Assembly (NCBI GenBank): GCA_030621085.1
Contig: JAUXIJ010000018.1
Coordinates: 1-45,229 of the forward strand
Origin: Candidatus Cloacimonadota bacterium
GTDB lineage: Bacteria; Cloacimonadota; Cloacimonadia; Cloacimonadales; TCS61
DNA length: 45,229 nucleotides
Direction: 5' to 3'
Made by a program: the position numbers and the translations under genes. Below are positions 34,408 through 43,482 of the stretch, piece by piece. Below the pieces are notes generated by a model, which saw nothing but the letters and a program-made list of their open reading frames with translations, searched no databases and was not told the origin of the DNA. The stretch's first letter is position 1. The number at the start of each line of letters is the position of its first letter.

Positions 34408-36330
34408 CTACGATTGAACCTTCCCGTAAGTTTTAAGTTTTATTTTCTTAAATGTTATTTTGAACGAAGTTCCTTTAACTTTTTCCAATTTAAGTGTACC
34501 ATCGAGTTGTTTGGTTAATGAATTTACTAATAGCAATCCTAATGTCGGAGAATCTTCCGGATCGACTTTTCCGGATATGCCAATTCCATTATCTTTCACA
34601 CACAATGTATTAACCTGGTTTTTATAAGAAAAACTTATACTGATCTCTCCTTTTCCTTTTGGAAAAGCATATTTGAGTGAATTGCTTACAAGCTCGTTAA
34701 TAATAAGACCGCAGGGGATTGCAGTACTAATATCCAACAAGATATCTTTAATATTGATATTAAACTTAATAAAATTGGAATTAGCTCCATAAGAGATAAA
34801 TATCTGTGTAGTTAATTTTCTTACATAATCTGAAAAATCGATATTAGCCAGGTCTTTGGAACGATATAAAGCATCGTGGATAAGTGCCATTGTTTTTACA
34901 CGATCCTGACTGTTTTGGAAAAGCTCCAATGCTCTTTTATCTTTGATGTGCGCTGGTTGCAATTTGAGCAGGCTGGAAACTATTTGCATATTATTTTTAA
35001 CACGATGATGAACTTCCTGCAGTAGAATGTTTTTTTCTTCCAAGTCTCGCTTGATCTGCTCTTCTGCTTTTAAGCGAGTTTCTATCTCTTTATGCAGATT
35101 TACATTTACATTATCAAGGTCATCTAAAGTATTCAGGGTGGCAATTCTTTGCTGTTCACTTTTTTTGAATTGCTTATTAAGCTCTTCTGTTCTAAACTTT
35201 ACCTGTTCTTCAAGGCTTTCGGTATATTTTTCTAATTTTCCGTTTGAGATTTTCAGTTTTTGAGTCATTTCATCAAATGCTCTGGAAAGCTGACCGATCT
35301 CATCTTTTCTTTTTGTACCTACTTTGTAATCCAGGTTTCCACTAACGATTGCATCTGCTCCTTTGTGTAATTTTTTAATAGGTTTGGTTATTGAACCGGA
35401 TAAAATCAGGGATATAATTATACTTAAAATCAATAAAACAGCAACTATCAATATATCAGTACTAATTAAACTATTAATTGGTGCTAATGCTTCTTTAAAA
35501 CTCATTTCCGCAAGCAGGCACAAGCTAGTTCCCTCGATTCTATAATGAGTTCCAATGACCGGTTTGCCCCAATAACTCAGATAAATATCTACTTCTTCTC
35601 TTTCTTTTTCCTCTTCTTCTCCGGAAAGTTCCCAACACTTGCATGATTCCGAAGTATCCACTTTTTGTTTCAGGATGACATCATCTATGAACCTGGAAGG
35701 AGATATCATATATCCATCTTTATTTAAAAGATAAGTTTCACCTGTTTCTCCCTGACCAGTTCTATTTGATAATATTTCAAACAGTTTGTTTTCTGCATTA
35801 AAATTTAAAATAACAACTCCGGCAAATTTATCTCTTACCAGAAGAGGTGCTGAAAAACAGGCAACAATATTTCCAGTATATTCAGATTTATAAATATCTC
35901 CAATATAAACGTTCTCTTTTCCTTTTAAGAATATTGTTTTATCACTTTTATCAAATCCTATATCCTCATGACTGGATGCAATTACAATTCCATTTTTACT
36001 TAATACTCTTATTCTCTCAATTTCGGGATAACTATTTATTAAAGCCAGAATTCTTCTATTTATCTGTTGGAAGGTTATGGAAAAATCAAGTCTTTCATCC
36101 ACAATATCTCTAAAAGAATTACCTGTTGAAGCCATTTTTGTAAGTTTTTTGTAGTTTTCTATGAGGGTTTCAATATGAAACGCTCTGGAATGCCCTGTAC
36201 TCTCTAAATCCAGGCGAATTTGTTCCGTAATTAATTTTTTTGAAATGATTTGATTGGCAATGTTAACAACTAAACCTGTGATTAGAATAACTAATATAAA
36301 GATAATGATAAACTTAGTTCTGAGCTTCAT
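34408..36330 (-). CDS. Membrane sensor histidine kinase: dCache, HAMP, HisKA_2, HATPase
   Basis: A 640-residue protein. TM1 is at 7-29; an extracytoplasmic Cache-type sensor domain lies at about 30-290 ('IVDERLDFSITFQQINRRI', 'RVLSKNGIVIASSHEDIG', 'YLLNKDGYMISPSRF'). TM2 is at about 292-312, HAMP at 313-365, and a coiled coil follows. The kinase core is of the HisKA_2 type, with 'LLQEVHHRVKNNMQIVSSLL' (His441-His442) and HATPase motifs 'INELVSNSLKYAF' and 'VKDNGIGI'. HisKA_2 kinases often signal to lone receivers or CheB/CheY-like partners. No cognate regulator is adjacent; the receiver at 39002 is a candidate. Confidence 0.93.
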   Translation of the reverse strand: MKLRTKFIIIFILVILITGLVVNIANQIISKKLITEQIRLDLESTGHSRAFHIETLIENYKKLTKMASTGNSFRDIVDERLDFSITFQQINRRILALINSYPEIERIRVLSKNGIVIASSHEDIGFDKSDKTIFLKGKENVYIGDIYKSEYTGNIVACFSAPLLVRDKFAGVVILNFNAENKLFEILSNRTGQGETGETYLLNKDGYMISPSRFIDDVILKQKVDTSESCKCWELSGEEEEKEREEVDIYLSYWGKPVIGTHYRIEGTSLCLLAEMSFKEALAPINSLISTDILIVAVLLILSIIISLILSGSITKPIKKLHKGADAIVSGNLDYKVGTKRKDEIGQLSRAFDEMTQKLKISNGKLEKYTESLEEQVKFRTEELNKQFKKSEQQRIATLNTLDDLDNVNVNLHKEIETRLKAEEQIKRDLEEKNILLQEVHHRVKNNMQIVSSLLKLQPAHIKDKRALELFQNSQDRVKTMALIHDALYRSKDLANIDFSDYVRKLTTQIFISYGANSNFIKFNINIKDILLDISTAIPCGLIINELVSNSLKYAFPKGKGEISISFSYKNQVNTLCVKDNGIGISGKVDPEDSPTLGLLLVNSLTKQLDGTLKLEKVKGTSFKITFKKIKLKTYGKVQS

Positions 36331-36351
36331 TTTTTCTCCTTTCCATCAGAC

Positions 36352-36517
36352 TTGACTTAATAACTCAGCTTGCTGAGGAATTGAGTTAAGAATGATAATA
36401 ATCACCACCAATCCTAAGTCTTAGTCGGATTTGACTTAAAGACACCGCAGGTGGATTTGAGTTAAGAACGATCTCAGAAATCCTTAAGTCAGCTCTGCTT
36501 CGCATTCTTAACTCAAG
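36352..36517. repeat. REP-like hairpin cluster, left flank of the transposase
   Basis: Three units. Unit 1 (36352-36390): TTGACTTAA, a CTCAGC-TT-GCTGAG hairpin, TTGAGTTAAG. Unit 2 (36431-36466): TTGACTTAA, CACC-GCA-GGTG, TTGAGTTAAG. Unit 3 (36483-36517) is in reverse orientation (CTTAAGTCA ... CTTAACTCAAG). The two arms pair along all 9 positions if two G-T pairs are allowed, which lengthens the hairpin. Unit 3 overlaps the stop codon of the transposase gene by a few bases. Confidence 0.82.
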
Positions 36518-36926
36518 TCTTGGAATACAAATATTCTTCAATTTCATTTTCATCAAATTTTTCCACATACTTTTTATAATTATCCGAATCACCAAAATAT
36601 TTAATTTTTTTATGTTGTAATTTATTGGCAAATACTTTCCCTTTCCGCTTGAGTTTTGCGTTGAAATGCAATGTGTAAGAAATAATAAACCGATTAAAAA
36701 CATCATAAATTGGTCTATCACTTTTTTGTTTTATGCAAAAATGGAAATGATTGGGCATCAGACAATAACCATAGATTGCTAATTCTTCCGAAGAGTAGTT
36801 ATCTTTTAGTTTTTGAAAAAAGTAGAGATAATCATCTCTTTCATTGAATAAATTAATCTCATCTACTGAATGGTTGTAGATGTGAAAGATTGCATCTTTT
36901 ACAAATTCTTCTTTTTTACATCGCAT
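36513..36926 (-). CDS. REP-associated tyrosine transposase (RAYT, Y1/HUH family), short form
   Basis: The 137-residue product has the N-terminal fold of Y1 transposases ('DAIFHIYNHSVDEINLF') and the HUH metal-binding motif 'YCLMPNHFHFCIK' (His60, His62). The catalytic Tyr is probably one of 'DNYKKYVEKF'. RAYTs are single-copy relatives of IS200/IS605 transposases that process REP hairpins in single-stranded form. This one is short: the usual C-terminal 'YIHxNP' segment is absent, and the stop TGA lies inside the neighbouring REP unit, so it may be truncated. REP-like units flank it on both sides (36352-36517 and 36947-37049). Confidence 0.85.
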   Translation of the reverse strand: MRCKKEEFVKDAIFHIYNHSVDEINLFNERDDYLYFFQKLKDNYSSEELAIYGYCLMPNHFHFCIKQKSDRPIYDVFNRFIISYTLHFNAKLKRKGKVFANKLQHKKIKYFGDSDNYKKYVEKFDENEIEEYLYSKT

Positions 36927-36946
36927 TTTCTATCCTTTTATCAGAC

Positions 36947-37049
36947 TTGACTTAATAACTCAGCTTGCTGAGGAATTGGTTAAGAATGATGAAAACAAAT
37001 CACCACCAATCCTTAAGTCAAATCTCCGCAAGCGGATTCTTAACTCAAG
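36947..37049. repeat. REP-like hairpin pair, right flank of the transposase
   Basis: Unit 4 (36947-36984) is almost identical to unit 1, including the CTCAGC-TT-GCTGAG core, but has lost one base in its right arm (TTGGTTAAG). Unit 5 (37012-37049) is inverted, with core TCCGC-AA-GCGGA. The text between the units (ATCACCACCAATCCTTAAGTC) also repeats the left flank. So the transposase lies between two copies of the same inverted pair. Confidence 0.82.
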
Positions 37050-37077
37050 TATTGGAACTCAAGTCTTGTCGGAGTAT

Positions 37078-37749
37078 TTATTCTACTATTTTATATACTG
37101 GGTTTTCACCTGCTTTTTCTAACAAGTTATTGATCTCTTTTTTTAGTTCTACCATCTTTAATTCTCTGCCTACAGTCACTCGATTGTAAGTTTCTAATTC
37201 ATTTAGTCTTTTAAGTAGTTCATTTTCCGCCTGTTTACGTTCGGTAATATCGCGGGTAGTTCCCTGTAATCCAATTGGTAACCCTTTTTTGTTTAATAGC
37301 AATTTTCCGGTAATTTCAACAGGAAATTCAGTTTTATCTTTTTTTAGCATTACAGCTTCAAAAGTGAGATGCTTAAATTCCTTGTAATGTTTAATAGCAA
37401 ATAGAGCTTTTTTTGCTATGTTAAAAAATTCTTTTGTACTGGCATGTTGAGATAGCCTGCTTCCAACCCACTCATCAACTGTATATCCCACTATATTTTT
37501 TACTGATGGACTAACAAAAGTGAAAACTAATTTCAAGTCCGTCTGCCAGATTACGTCTATTGAATTATCTGCGAGCAAACGGTATTTCTCTTCGCTTTTC
37601 TGTACTGCTTCTTCCGCTTTCTTGCGTTCGGTGATGTCATGGAATATTCCAAAAGCACCCTGATATTTTCCATTCTTATCTAAAATGGGAGTTGCGATTA
37701 CTGTTATAATTCTTTCTTCACTGTTTTTTCTAAGTATTAGGAAGTTCAT
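37078..37749 (-). pseudogene. C-terminal part (PAS, coiled-coil tail) of a frameshifted REC-PAS sensor protein
   Basis: This 223-codon frame opens in the middle of a PAS domain ('RKNSEERIITVIATPILDKN') and has no SD. Its first PAS half joins the end of the upstream frame (37730-38767) once one base is skipped near 37734-37742: GAA-CTT continues as Leu-Ile-Leu-Arg-Lys. It then carries a full PAS domain ('YRLLADNSIDVIWQTDL' to 'GLQGTTRDITERKQ') and ends in a short coiled coil, 'YNRVTVGRELKMVELKKEI'. There is no kinase domain. A similar tail closes the sensor proteins at 42007 and 43475. Either a real frameshift mutation or a base error in the assembly. Confidence 0.75.
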
Positions 37750-38767
37750 AAAAACTTGAATTACCCTTTTTTCTTTTTGAAGTGTGCTTAAAAATTTCCT
37801 GGAACATATCAGTTGATGTTAATTCTTTCAGGTTCTTACCTATCATTTCTTTCTTGGTATAACCGAAAATATCAGCTGCAGCTTGATTAACAAAAATAAA
37901 AGTTTCGTTTTCATCTACATTGCCAATTCCTTCTTCGATGGTTTCCACCAAGGAGCGATATTTCTCCTCGCTTTCTTTTATAACTTCTTCTGCTTGTTTA
38001 CGCTCGGTGATGTCCCTGAGGATGGCAATAACTCCTTCCACTTTTCCATCTTTTTTCAAAAGAGAGTTGTGAAATTGAACGATCTTCTTTTCACCTTTTT
38101 TAGTGTTAACTTCCACTTCGTAGGAGATTTCCTCTCCTTTAATCAGTTTACTAAAGACGGTTATCATTTTTGACATGCTCTTCAAGGGGAACATTTTTAA
38201 AGCACTAAATCGTTTTCCTACGATCTCTTTTTCTGTAAAACCTCCAATTTCAACTATGAATTTATTGATCCTCAGTATCTTACCGGTTTTATCGAGTAGA
38301 GCAATACCATCTCTGGCTCCATTGAAAATTGCATTCAATTCCTGTTCGTTTTCTTGAAGTTCTTTTTCCGACAGTTTCTTTTTTTCATTCTCTGCCTTGA
38401 GTTTAATGGCATTTTTTACTGCATGTCCCAGGTGTACAAGCTTATCTTTTATCACATAATCCCAGGCTCCCCAGCGCATGCATTTTATTGCAATTTCCTC
38501 ATTTAAGGAACCTGTTACTATGATGAAGGGAATTTCCGGACATTTCTTTTTTGCTATGTCCAGAGCGTCCAATCCTGTGAATTGCGGCATCGCGTAATCT
38601 GATAAGATCAGATCGGGTTGAAAAGCTTCGAGTTCTTTTAGAAAATTCTCTTCATCTTGCACTACTCTGGATTCGAATTCTTTTTCGGTTTTCTTCAGTT
38701 CAATCTTAACAAGTTTGGCATCGGAAGGATTATCTTCCAGTATTAATATCTTAAGCGGTTTTTTCAT
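37730..38767 (-). CDS. Response-regulator/PAS protein (REC-PAS-PAS), N-terminal part of a frameshifted gene
   Basis: A 345-residue frame. Receiver domain (1-122) with 'ILILEDNPSDAKLV' and acceptor Asp57 (LILSDYAMPQ). PAS 1 (about 140-262, 'ALLDKTGKILRINKFIVEI' to 'AILRDITERKQ') and the start of PAS 2 (265-340, 'YRSLVETIEEGIGNVDENET'). It ends abruptly as 'SSFYELPNT' where a PAS domain should go on, and that continuation is found in the +1 frame at 37749. Restored, it would be a cytosolic protein of about 560 residues, REC-PAS-PAS-PAS-tail, without kinase or output domain. Confidence 0.85.
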   Translation of the reverse strand: MKKPLKILILEDNPSDAKLVKIELKKTEKEFESRVVQDEENFLKELEAFQPDLILSDYAMPQFTGLDALDIAKKKCPEIPFIIVTGSLNEEIAIKCMRWGAWDYVIKDKLVHLGHAVKNAIKLKAENEKKKLSEKELQENEQELNAIFNGARDGIALLDKTGKILRINKFIVEIGGFTEKEIVGKRFSALKMFPLKSMSKMITVFSKLIKGEEISYEVEVNTKKGEKKIVQFHNSLLKKDGKVEGVIAILRDITERKQAEEVIKESEEKYRSLVETIEEGIGNVDENETFIFVNQAAADIFGYTKKEMIGKNLKELTSTDMFQEIFKHTSKRKKGNSSFYELPNT

Positions 38768-38791
38768 TTTAACCTCTCTATCTCAGCAGAC

Positions 38792-38962
38792 TGGACTTCA
38801 CACCGAATTTATTCGGAGTGGAGTTCAGGATGTACTTTTTTCCGTCTCAAGTCCACTGTCACTGTGTTCCCGTGAACTCGAGTCTTAGCAGACTGGACTT
38901 CACACACCGCAGGTGGATGGAGTTCAGAATGCAACTCGCTGCAAACTTTCGCCTTAACTCGA
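38792..38962. repeat. Second REP-like family (GGACTTCA/GGAGTTCA arms)
   Basis: Unit 6 (38792-38828): TGGACTTCA, CCGAAT-TT-ATTCGG core, TGGAGTTCAG. Unit 7 (38894-38926): TGGACTTCA, CACC-GCA-GGTG core, TGGAGTTCA. Between them, an inverted unit (38847-38881) has arms TCAAGTCCA and TGAACTCGA. Unit 7 has the same core as unit 2 at 36.4 kb but different arms. The region fills the gap between the REC-PAS gene and the lone receiver gene; nothing coding is seen. Confidence 0.75.
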
Positions 38963-39001
38963 GTCTGTACTTATTTAAACGCACCTGAAAGACAGAATTT
39001 C

Positions 39002-39442
39002 TTATTGCGGCGTTTCATTTAACAGCAGCCAGTAAAATCCCAGTTTGGAAACAGCATTCACGAATTTGTCAAATTCAACCGGTTTGGTAATATAACTATT
39101 TGCTCCGAGTTTATAGCTCTTTACCATATCTGTTTCCTGGTTGGAAGAGGTTAAAATGACTACCGGTATCGATCTTGTGCGTTTGTCCGCTTTAATTTTT
39201 TCCAGTACTTCCAATCCATTTAACTTCGGAAGTTTAATATCCAGTAGAATAACTTTTGGGGTTTCTTCGATTTTTCGATTCGCATAATGATTCTTAGCAA
39301 AAATATAATCTAACGCTTCCGCTCCATCGGTGACCACATGTACTTTGTTCGCTAGGTTATGTTTCTTTAAAGCACGCAATGTAAGTTTTACATCATTAGG
39401 ATTATCTTCTACTAATAAAATTTCTACTTCTTTACATTCCAT
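39002..39442 (-). CDS. Single-domain response regulator (Rcp1/CheY-like)
   Basis: A 146-residue receiver without an output domain: acidic pocket '[12 protein letters not shown]', phospho-acceptor Asp in '[13 protein letters not shown]', 'VILTSS' and Lys in 'YITKPVEF'. The extended '[14 protein letters not shown]' start and the '[10 protein letters not shown]' insertion are typical of the Rcp1-like group that works with bacteriophytochrome-type and other hybrid kinases. The frame is open from a GTG at 39454, but a G-rich SD (GGGGGA) fits the ATG at 39442 better. Probably the phosphate acceptor for the kinase at 39615 or 34408. Confidence 0.9.
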   Translation of the reverse strand: MECKEVEILLVEDNPNDVKLTLRALKKHNLANKVHVVTDGAEALDYIFAKNHYANRKIEETPKVILLDIKLPKLNGLEVLEKIKADKRTRSIPVVILTSSNQETDMVKSYKLGANSYITKPVEFDKFVNAVSKLGFYWLLLNETPQ

Positions 39443-39581
39443 TCTTTCCCCCACCCAAAGGTTAATTGTTACTTTGCAACTTATAAAAATATTTATTTTT
39501 TAGTAAAGAAAAAAATGTTTTAATCTAAATTTTATATTTTTTTTCAATCTTCTGTTTCTGCCTTCATTCGTCACTGCACGT

Positions 39582-39604
39582 TGTAAAAACAGGTCGCGAC
39601 CTGT
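39582..39604 (-). terminator. Intrinsic terminator of the sensor kinase gene (minus strand)
   Basis: ACAGGTCGCGACCTGT (39589-39604) is a perfect palindrome (stem ACAGGT, loop CGCG), and on the minus strand it is followed by TTTTT. It begins 11 bases after the kinase stop codon. Confidence 0.75.
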
Positions 39605-39614
39605 CTCTTCAAGT

Positions 39615-41966
39615 CTATGCAGATGGCAACGAAAAATAAAAGGTAGCACCCTTGTTCACCTTGCCTTCTGCCCAAACTGTGCCGCCATGTTTATTGATAA
39701 TAAGCTTTATCAATGCAAGCCCCACACCTGTTCCTTCAAATTCATCTGCAGAATGAAGACGTTGAAATACTTTAAAGAGCTTATCCTTGTATTTCATATC
39801 AAATCCCACGCCATTATCTTTGATGTAACAGATCATTTCATTTTTTTTCTGTTGGCAACCGAATTCAATTTGCGTTTTCTTTCTGGGCTCTGTATATTTT
39901 AAAGCATTGGAAATAAGATTTGTGATAACCTGTCGTATCATCGCTCTATCGCCGTGGATATTTGGGATCTTTTGTAAATTGAACTCGATTTTCCTGCCTG
40001 GAAATAGCTTTTGTTGTTCTGTAAAAACCTCTTTGATCATAGCTTTAAGTTTGATTTGAGAAGATACTGTTTTTTGTCTTCCCAAACGTGAGAATCTTAA
40101 CAGATCATCTATTAAATTTCCCATTAAGTTAGTATTATCATGTATTATATTCAAATACTCTTCTCCCTCTTTATCAAGTTTATCCTGGTAATCTTCCAGA
40201 ACTATTTGAGAAAAACCGGCAATTGCACGCAATGGAGCACGCAAGTCGTGCGAAACAGAATAGGAAAAAGCTTCCAGTTCTTTGTTGGCAGTTTCCAGTT
40301 TTTTATTTGAAATATCGAGTTCTACTCGTGATTCATTCACATCTTCCAAAAGTAGAGCAAGTGATTTTTGAGATTTCCCAAGTTTAGCGGTTCGTTCTTT
40401 CACAATTTCTTCCAAATGCTCACGGTGTTTTATTAATTCATCTTCTGCTTGCTTGCGATCAGAAATATCAATCACGAACGTAAAGTAGCATTCAACATTT
40501 CCATCACTATCAAACCACGAATGAACCAAAAGTTCAACGGGAACTCTTGAACCATCCTTCCGAATATACTCCTTTTCGTATTGTACGGATTTCTTCGTTC
40601 TATGAAGTTCTTGTAGTTTAGCAGTTTCTGATTCTTCCCATTCGGGGGGTGTCAAGGTCTTATTCCAATCAATGGTTTGTAATTCCTTTTCACTATAACC
40701 GGTGATTTTCTGATAAGCAATATTGCACATACCGAAGTGTCCATCAGGATAGCCTATAGCAACTCCCACAGAAGCGTTTCGAACTATATCAGCCCAGAAC
40801 CGTTCGTGCTGAAGGCTCACGTTCAGTTCTTCCTCCGCTTTCTTGCGTTTCGTAATATTCATCATAAGAATGATAATAATCACCATTTGTATAAATATAA
40901 AGACAATCACACACCAGATAAGAATCTTATTTTCTTTGTAAAATGAGTAAGGTTTGTTGATAATAATGCTTCCTTCCGGTAGACTGGAAGTGTCGATTCC
41001 AAATCTTTGGATTTGCTCATAATTGAACATATATTGTGTTTGCGGCTCTATCAGCACTGGGATATCCTGTACCTTTTCTCCCTTTAGTATGCATTGAGCC
41101 AATTCTGCTGTGACCTGCCCATGATAAAAACCACTAAACAGTTTTCCTCCTACAATGCCATAGGGCAAAACCTGGACAGAATGCCCATACAATGGCTGTG
41201 CGCTTGCTTTTGATACACGTGAAACAGCTTCGTCGAAAGAATAATACTTCCCATCCTTATCACGATGGAATGTCCCAAAATATAATATTGTATCATCAGA
41301 TAATCTGCGAACCTTGTTCTCAATCTGTTCCATAGATAAGTTGTTGTCAAAATGAATCATCCGGATATCTTCATAGTATATAAATAGCTTTTGTGCCATA
41401 CTCCAGAAATATAATCCTGTGGGTGTATCATCAACAATAAATACTATCTTTCTAGTCTCGGGATGCAGGCTTAAAGCTAAATCAATTGTTTCTCTTACCG
41501 ACTGAACCTCAAGAATCCCTGTAAATACATTATGATTTATAAGATTTGGTGCATCCAAATTATTTACTCCACAGAATACTATTGGTGTATTTGGAAATAA
41601 ATCCTCGTGATATTCAAGTAGAAAATCAAATGCATTATCATCAGAAGATATAATTAAATCAAATTTCCAGTTGTCATACTTATAATTATACAAGTCAAAT
41701 AATTTCTCTTTGTATTGAGTTCCATATTCTATAACTTTAGAATCCATATATTCTATTATCAAATTAATACTGTTTTTTTTAGGTTCAAGGACAGATTCTA
41801 TCCCTTTTATAATATTATCAGTCTGAACAAAACCTTTATGATAGGAATTCAGGATGAGAATGTTTTTTGTTGGCTTTTCTTGTGCAAATGCTGATGAAAT
41901 ACTGAATAAGATAATTATAGAAAAAGTGAGGATAAAAAGATTTTTACTATTTTCTTTTATGTTCAT
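39615..41966 (-). CDS. Sensor histidine kinase with periplasmic ABC-type substrate-binding domain
   Basis: A 783-residue protein with a signal peptide/TM1 (ending 'SISSAFAQE'). The periplasmic part (about 30-335) resembles the ABC_sub_bind family ('NILILNSYHKGFVQTDNI', 'LIISSDDNAFDFLLEY', 'PIVFCGVNNL', 'VFTGILEVQSVRETIDLAL'). TM2 lies at about 345-370, then a PAS domain (395-510, 'YFTFVIDISDRKQAED'), a coiled coil (510-560), HisKA with 'SYSVSHDLRAPLRAI' (His about 573) and HATPase_c ending 'GATFYFSLPSA'. The frame is open from 41990; AAAGGAG before the ATG at 41966 decides the start. The ligand may be a small organic solute. Transcribed with the two sensor genes upstream. Confidence 0.92.
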   Translation of the reverse strand: MNIKENSKNLFILTFSIIILFSISSAFAQEKPTKNILILNSYHKGFVQTDNIIKGIESVLEPKKNSINLIIEYMDSKVIEYGTQYKEKLFDLYNYKYDNWKFDLIISSDDNAFDFLLEYHEDLFPNTPIVFCGVNNLDAPNLINHNVFTGILEVQSVRETIDLALSLHPETRKIVFIVDDTPTGLYFWSMAQKLFIYYEDIRMIHFDNNLSMEQIENKVRRLSDDTILYFGTFHRDKDGKYYSFDEAVSRVSKASAQPLYGHSVQVLPYGIVGGKLFSGFYHGQVTAELAQCILKGEKVQDIPVLIEPQTQYMFNYEQIQRFGIDTSSLPEGSIIINKPYSFYKENKILIWCVIVFIFIQMVIIIILMMNITKRKKAEEELNVSLQHERFWADIVRNASVGVAIGYPDGHFGMCNIAYQKITGYSEKELQTIDWNKTLTPPEWEESETAKLQELHRTKKSVQYEKEYIRKDGSRVPVELLVHSWFDSDGNVECYFTFVIDISDRKQAEDELIKHREHLEEIVKERTAKLGKSQKSLALLLEDVNESRVELDISNKKLETANKELEAFSYSVSHDLRAPLRAIAGFSQIVLEDYQDKLDKEGEEYLNIIHDNTNLMGNLIDDLLRFSRLGRQKTVSSQIKLKAMIKEVFTEQQKLFPGRKIEFNLQKIPNIHGDRAMIRQVITNLISNALKYTEPRKKTQIEFGCQQKKNEMICYIKDNGVGFDMKYKDKLFKVFQRLHSADEFEGTGVGLALIKLIINKHGGTVWAEGKVNKGATFYFSLPSA

Positions 41967-42006
41967 CGGTCTTATCTCCTTTGTTTCCATCGAATAAATT
42001 CGAAGG

Positions 42007-43482
42007 TTAGTGTTTTCCTTCCAATTCCTTCACTTTATCTTTTAATTCTTTTATCCTGAACTCTCTATTTACAAATAGACTATTGAATTCTTCTAATTTC
42101 TTATTCTTTTCTTCTAATTCAACAGTTCGTTCTTTTACCAGTTCTTCCAGATGTTCACGGTGTTTTTCTAATTCATTTTCCGCTTGCTTACGTTCTGTGA
42201 TGTCATGTCCCATGCTAAATACTTGACCATTGGGAAGACGGAAGTTCGCCCACATTGTGCTGAGTATCTTCCCCTCTTTTGTAACTGGATGCCATTCCCT
42301 GAAATGTCCGTCCGGATCACTAGTGACTGTGCGAATCACCTCCTCACACACAGCAGGATCTGGATAGAACAGTGCCATTGCAACATCGTGTGCGTTGATC
42401 TCATCAATTGTCCAGCCAAAGGTTTTGCGGCATTGCTTGTTCCAAAATAAACATCGCCCATTCTCATCGAATAAGTTGATCAGTACAGGCGCATTTTCTG
42501 AAATCGTCCTAAAACGTTCTTCGCTCTCGCTCAGTTCGTGAGTACGCTTGATTACTTGCTTCTTGAGTGTGCGCGACCAGGCAGTGATTATGCCAATCAA
42601 CATCAAGAGGGGTACGCCTGCGAAGGTGATATAATTCAAGACAGTGTTTTTAGAAACACCGATAGGAATTAAAATACCAAGCCACTTGTCGTGGATACGT
42701 TTGTGTTCGCCCGTTTCTCCCAGCGTGGCCAAACCCTCACTAAGAAGATCCCTCAGTGCGACATTACCTTTTACTACAGCATAGCAAATTTCCGATGGAA
42801 CCATCAACTGTCCCACGGTTACAATATTATCCAGTTTTAGTTCATTCACCCAATAGAGTCCGGGAAGCTGTGCCATAAGTGCACAATCATAATCGTCTGA
42901 GGTAAGCAGCTTCAGCGCATCCGACTCCATAGGCACCTTAACCAGCTTATTGGTTAGGTTATTCTCGAGTACGTAATCGTGCATAATATCACCATTAATC
43001 ACTATTATTTTTTTGTCACGCAACTCTTCTTCTGTTTCTATTGCTGGTGAGTCTTTTCGTATGAAAATGGCATTGTGAACAGTGGAAAACGGAGATGTGA
43101 AATCTACTATCTTTTTACGGTTTTCCGAGTAATACATTTGCATAGCATCGATCTCACCCTTCTCCAGGGCTTGGCGGAGCTCTCCAAATGGTGCGATTAT
43201 GATCTCGATATCCAACTGCATCACCTGAGCGATAGCATTCGTAATGTCTACGCTGTAACCCACTGCCAGACCATTTTCGTCGAGAAACGAATAGGGTGCT
43301 AAGCTCCGTGCTACGCCCACTACATAGTGTTCTTTTTGCATGTTAGTTTCTTGCGCTATCAGATGTACAGCAATCAGGGACAATGCACAAAGAAGTACAA
43401 ATACAAAACACCTTACTTGCAGTGAATACTTTCTAACTTTTTGGAGATGTGTCATGATTCCTACAAATATTTGTTTATTCAC
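42007..43482 (-). CDS. Kinase-less sensor: periplasmic SBP_bac_3 domain, TM, PAS, coiled-coil tail
   Basis: A 491-residue protein. N-terminal signal/TM (about 25-45). A family 3 solute-binding domain follows (about 52-275: 'YVVGVARSLAPYSFLDENG', 'VGYSVDITNAIAQVMQLDI', 'GEIDAMQMYYSENRKKIVDF'), as in amino-acid-binding proteins and EvgS-type sensors. TM2 is at about 282-303, PAS at 325-435 ('DITERKQAEN'), then a coiled coil and the tail 'FNSLFVNREFRIKELKDKV'. No kinase, cyclase or methyl-accepting domain is present. The GTG start at 43482 has GGAGGAGAGAA in front; the ATG eight codons on is an alternative. It overlaps the upstream gene by 8 bases. Confidence 0.87.
   Translation of the reverse strand: MNKQIFVGIMTHLQKVRKYSLQVRCFVFVLLCALSLIAVHLIAQETNMQKEHYVVGVARSLAPYSFLDENGLAVGYSVDITNAIAQVMQLDIEIIIAPFGELRQALEKGEIDAMQMYYSENRKKIVDFTSPFSTVHNAIFIRKDSPAIETEEELRDKKIIVINGDIMHDYVLENNLTNKLVKVPMESDALKLLTSDDYDCALMAQLPGLYWVNELKLDNIVTVGQLMVPSEICYAVVKGNVALRDLLSEGLATLGETGEHKRIHDKWLGILIPIGVSKNTVLNYITFAGVPLLMLIGIITAWSRTLKKQVIKRTHELSESEERFRTISENAPVLINLFDENGRCLFWNKQCRKTFGWTIDEINAHDVAMALFYPDPAVCEEVIRTVTSDPDGHFREWHPVTKEGKILSTMWANFRLPNGQVFSMGHDITERKQAENELEKHREHLEELVKERTVELEEKNKKLEEFNSLFVNREFRIKELKDKVKELEGKH

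Noticed and set aside
36352..37049. CRISPR array
   Set aside because: The repeats are hairpin units in alternating orientation with a gene between them, not regularly spaced direct repeats with unique spacers.
37730..37749. Programmed +1 frameshift in the REC-PAS gene
   Set aside because: No known slippery site or SD-like stimulator at the junction; mutation or sequence error is simpler.
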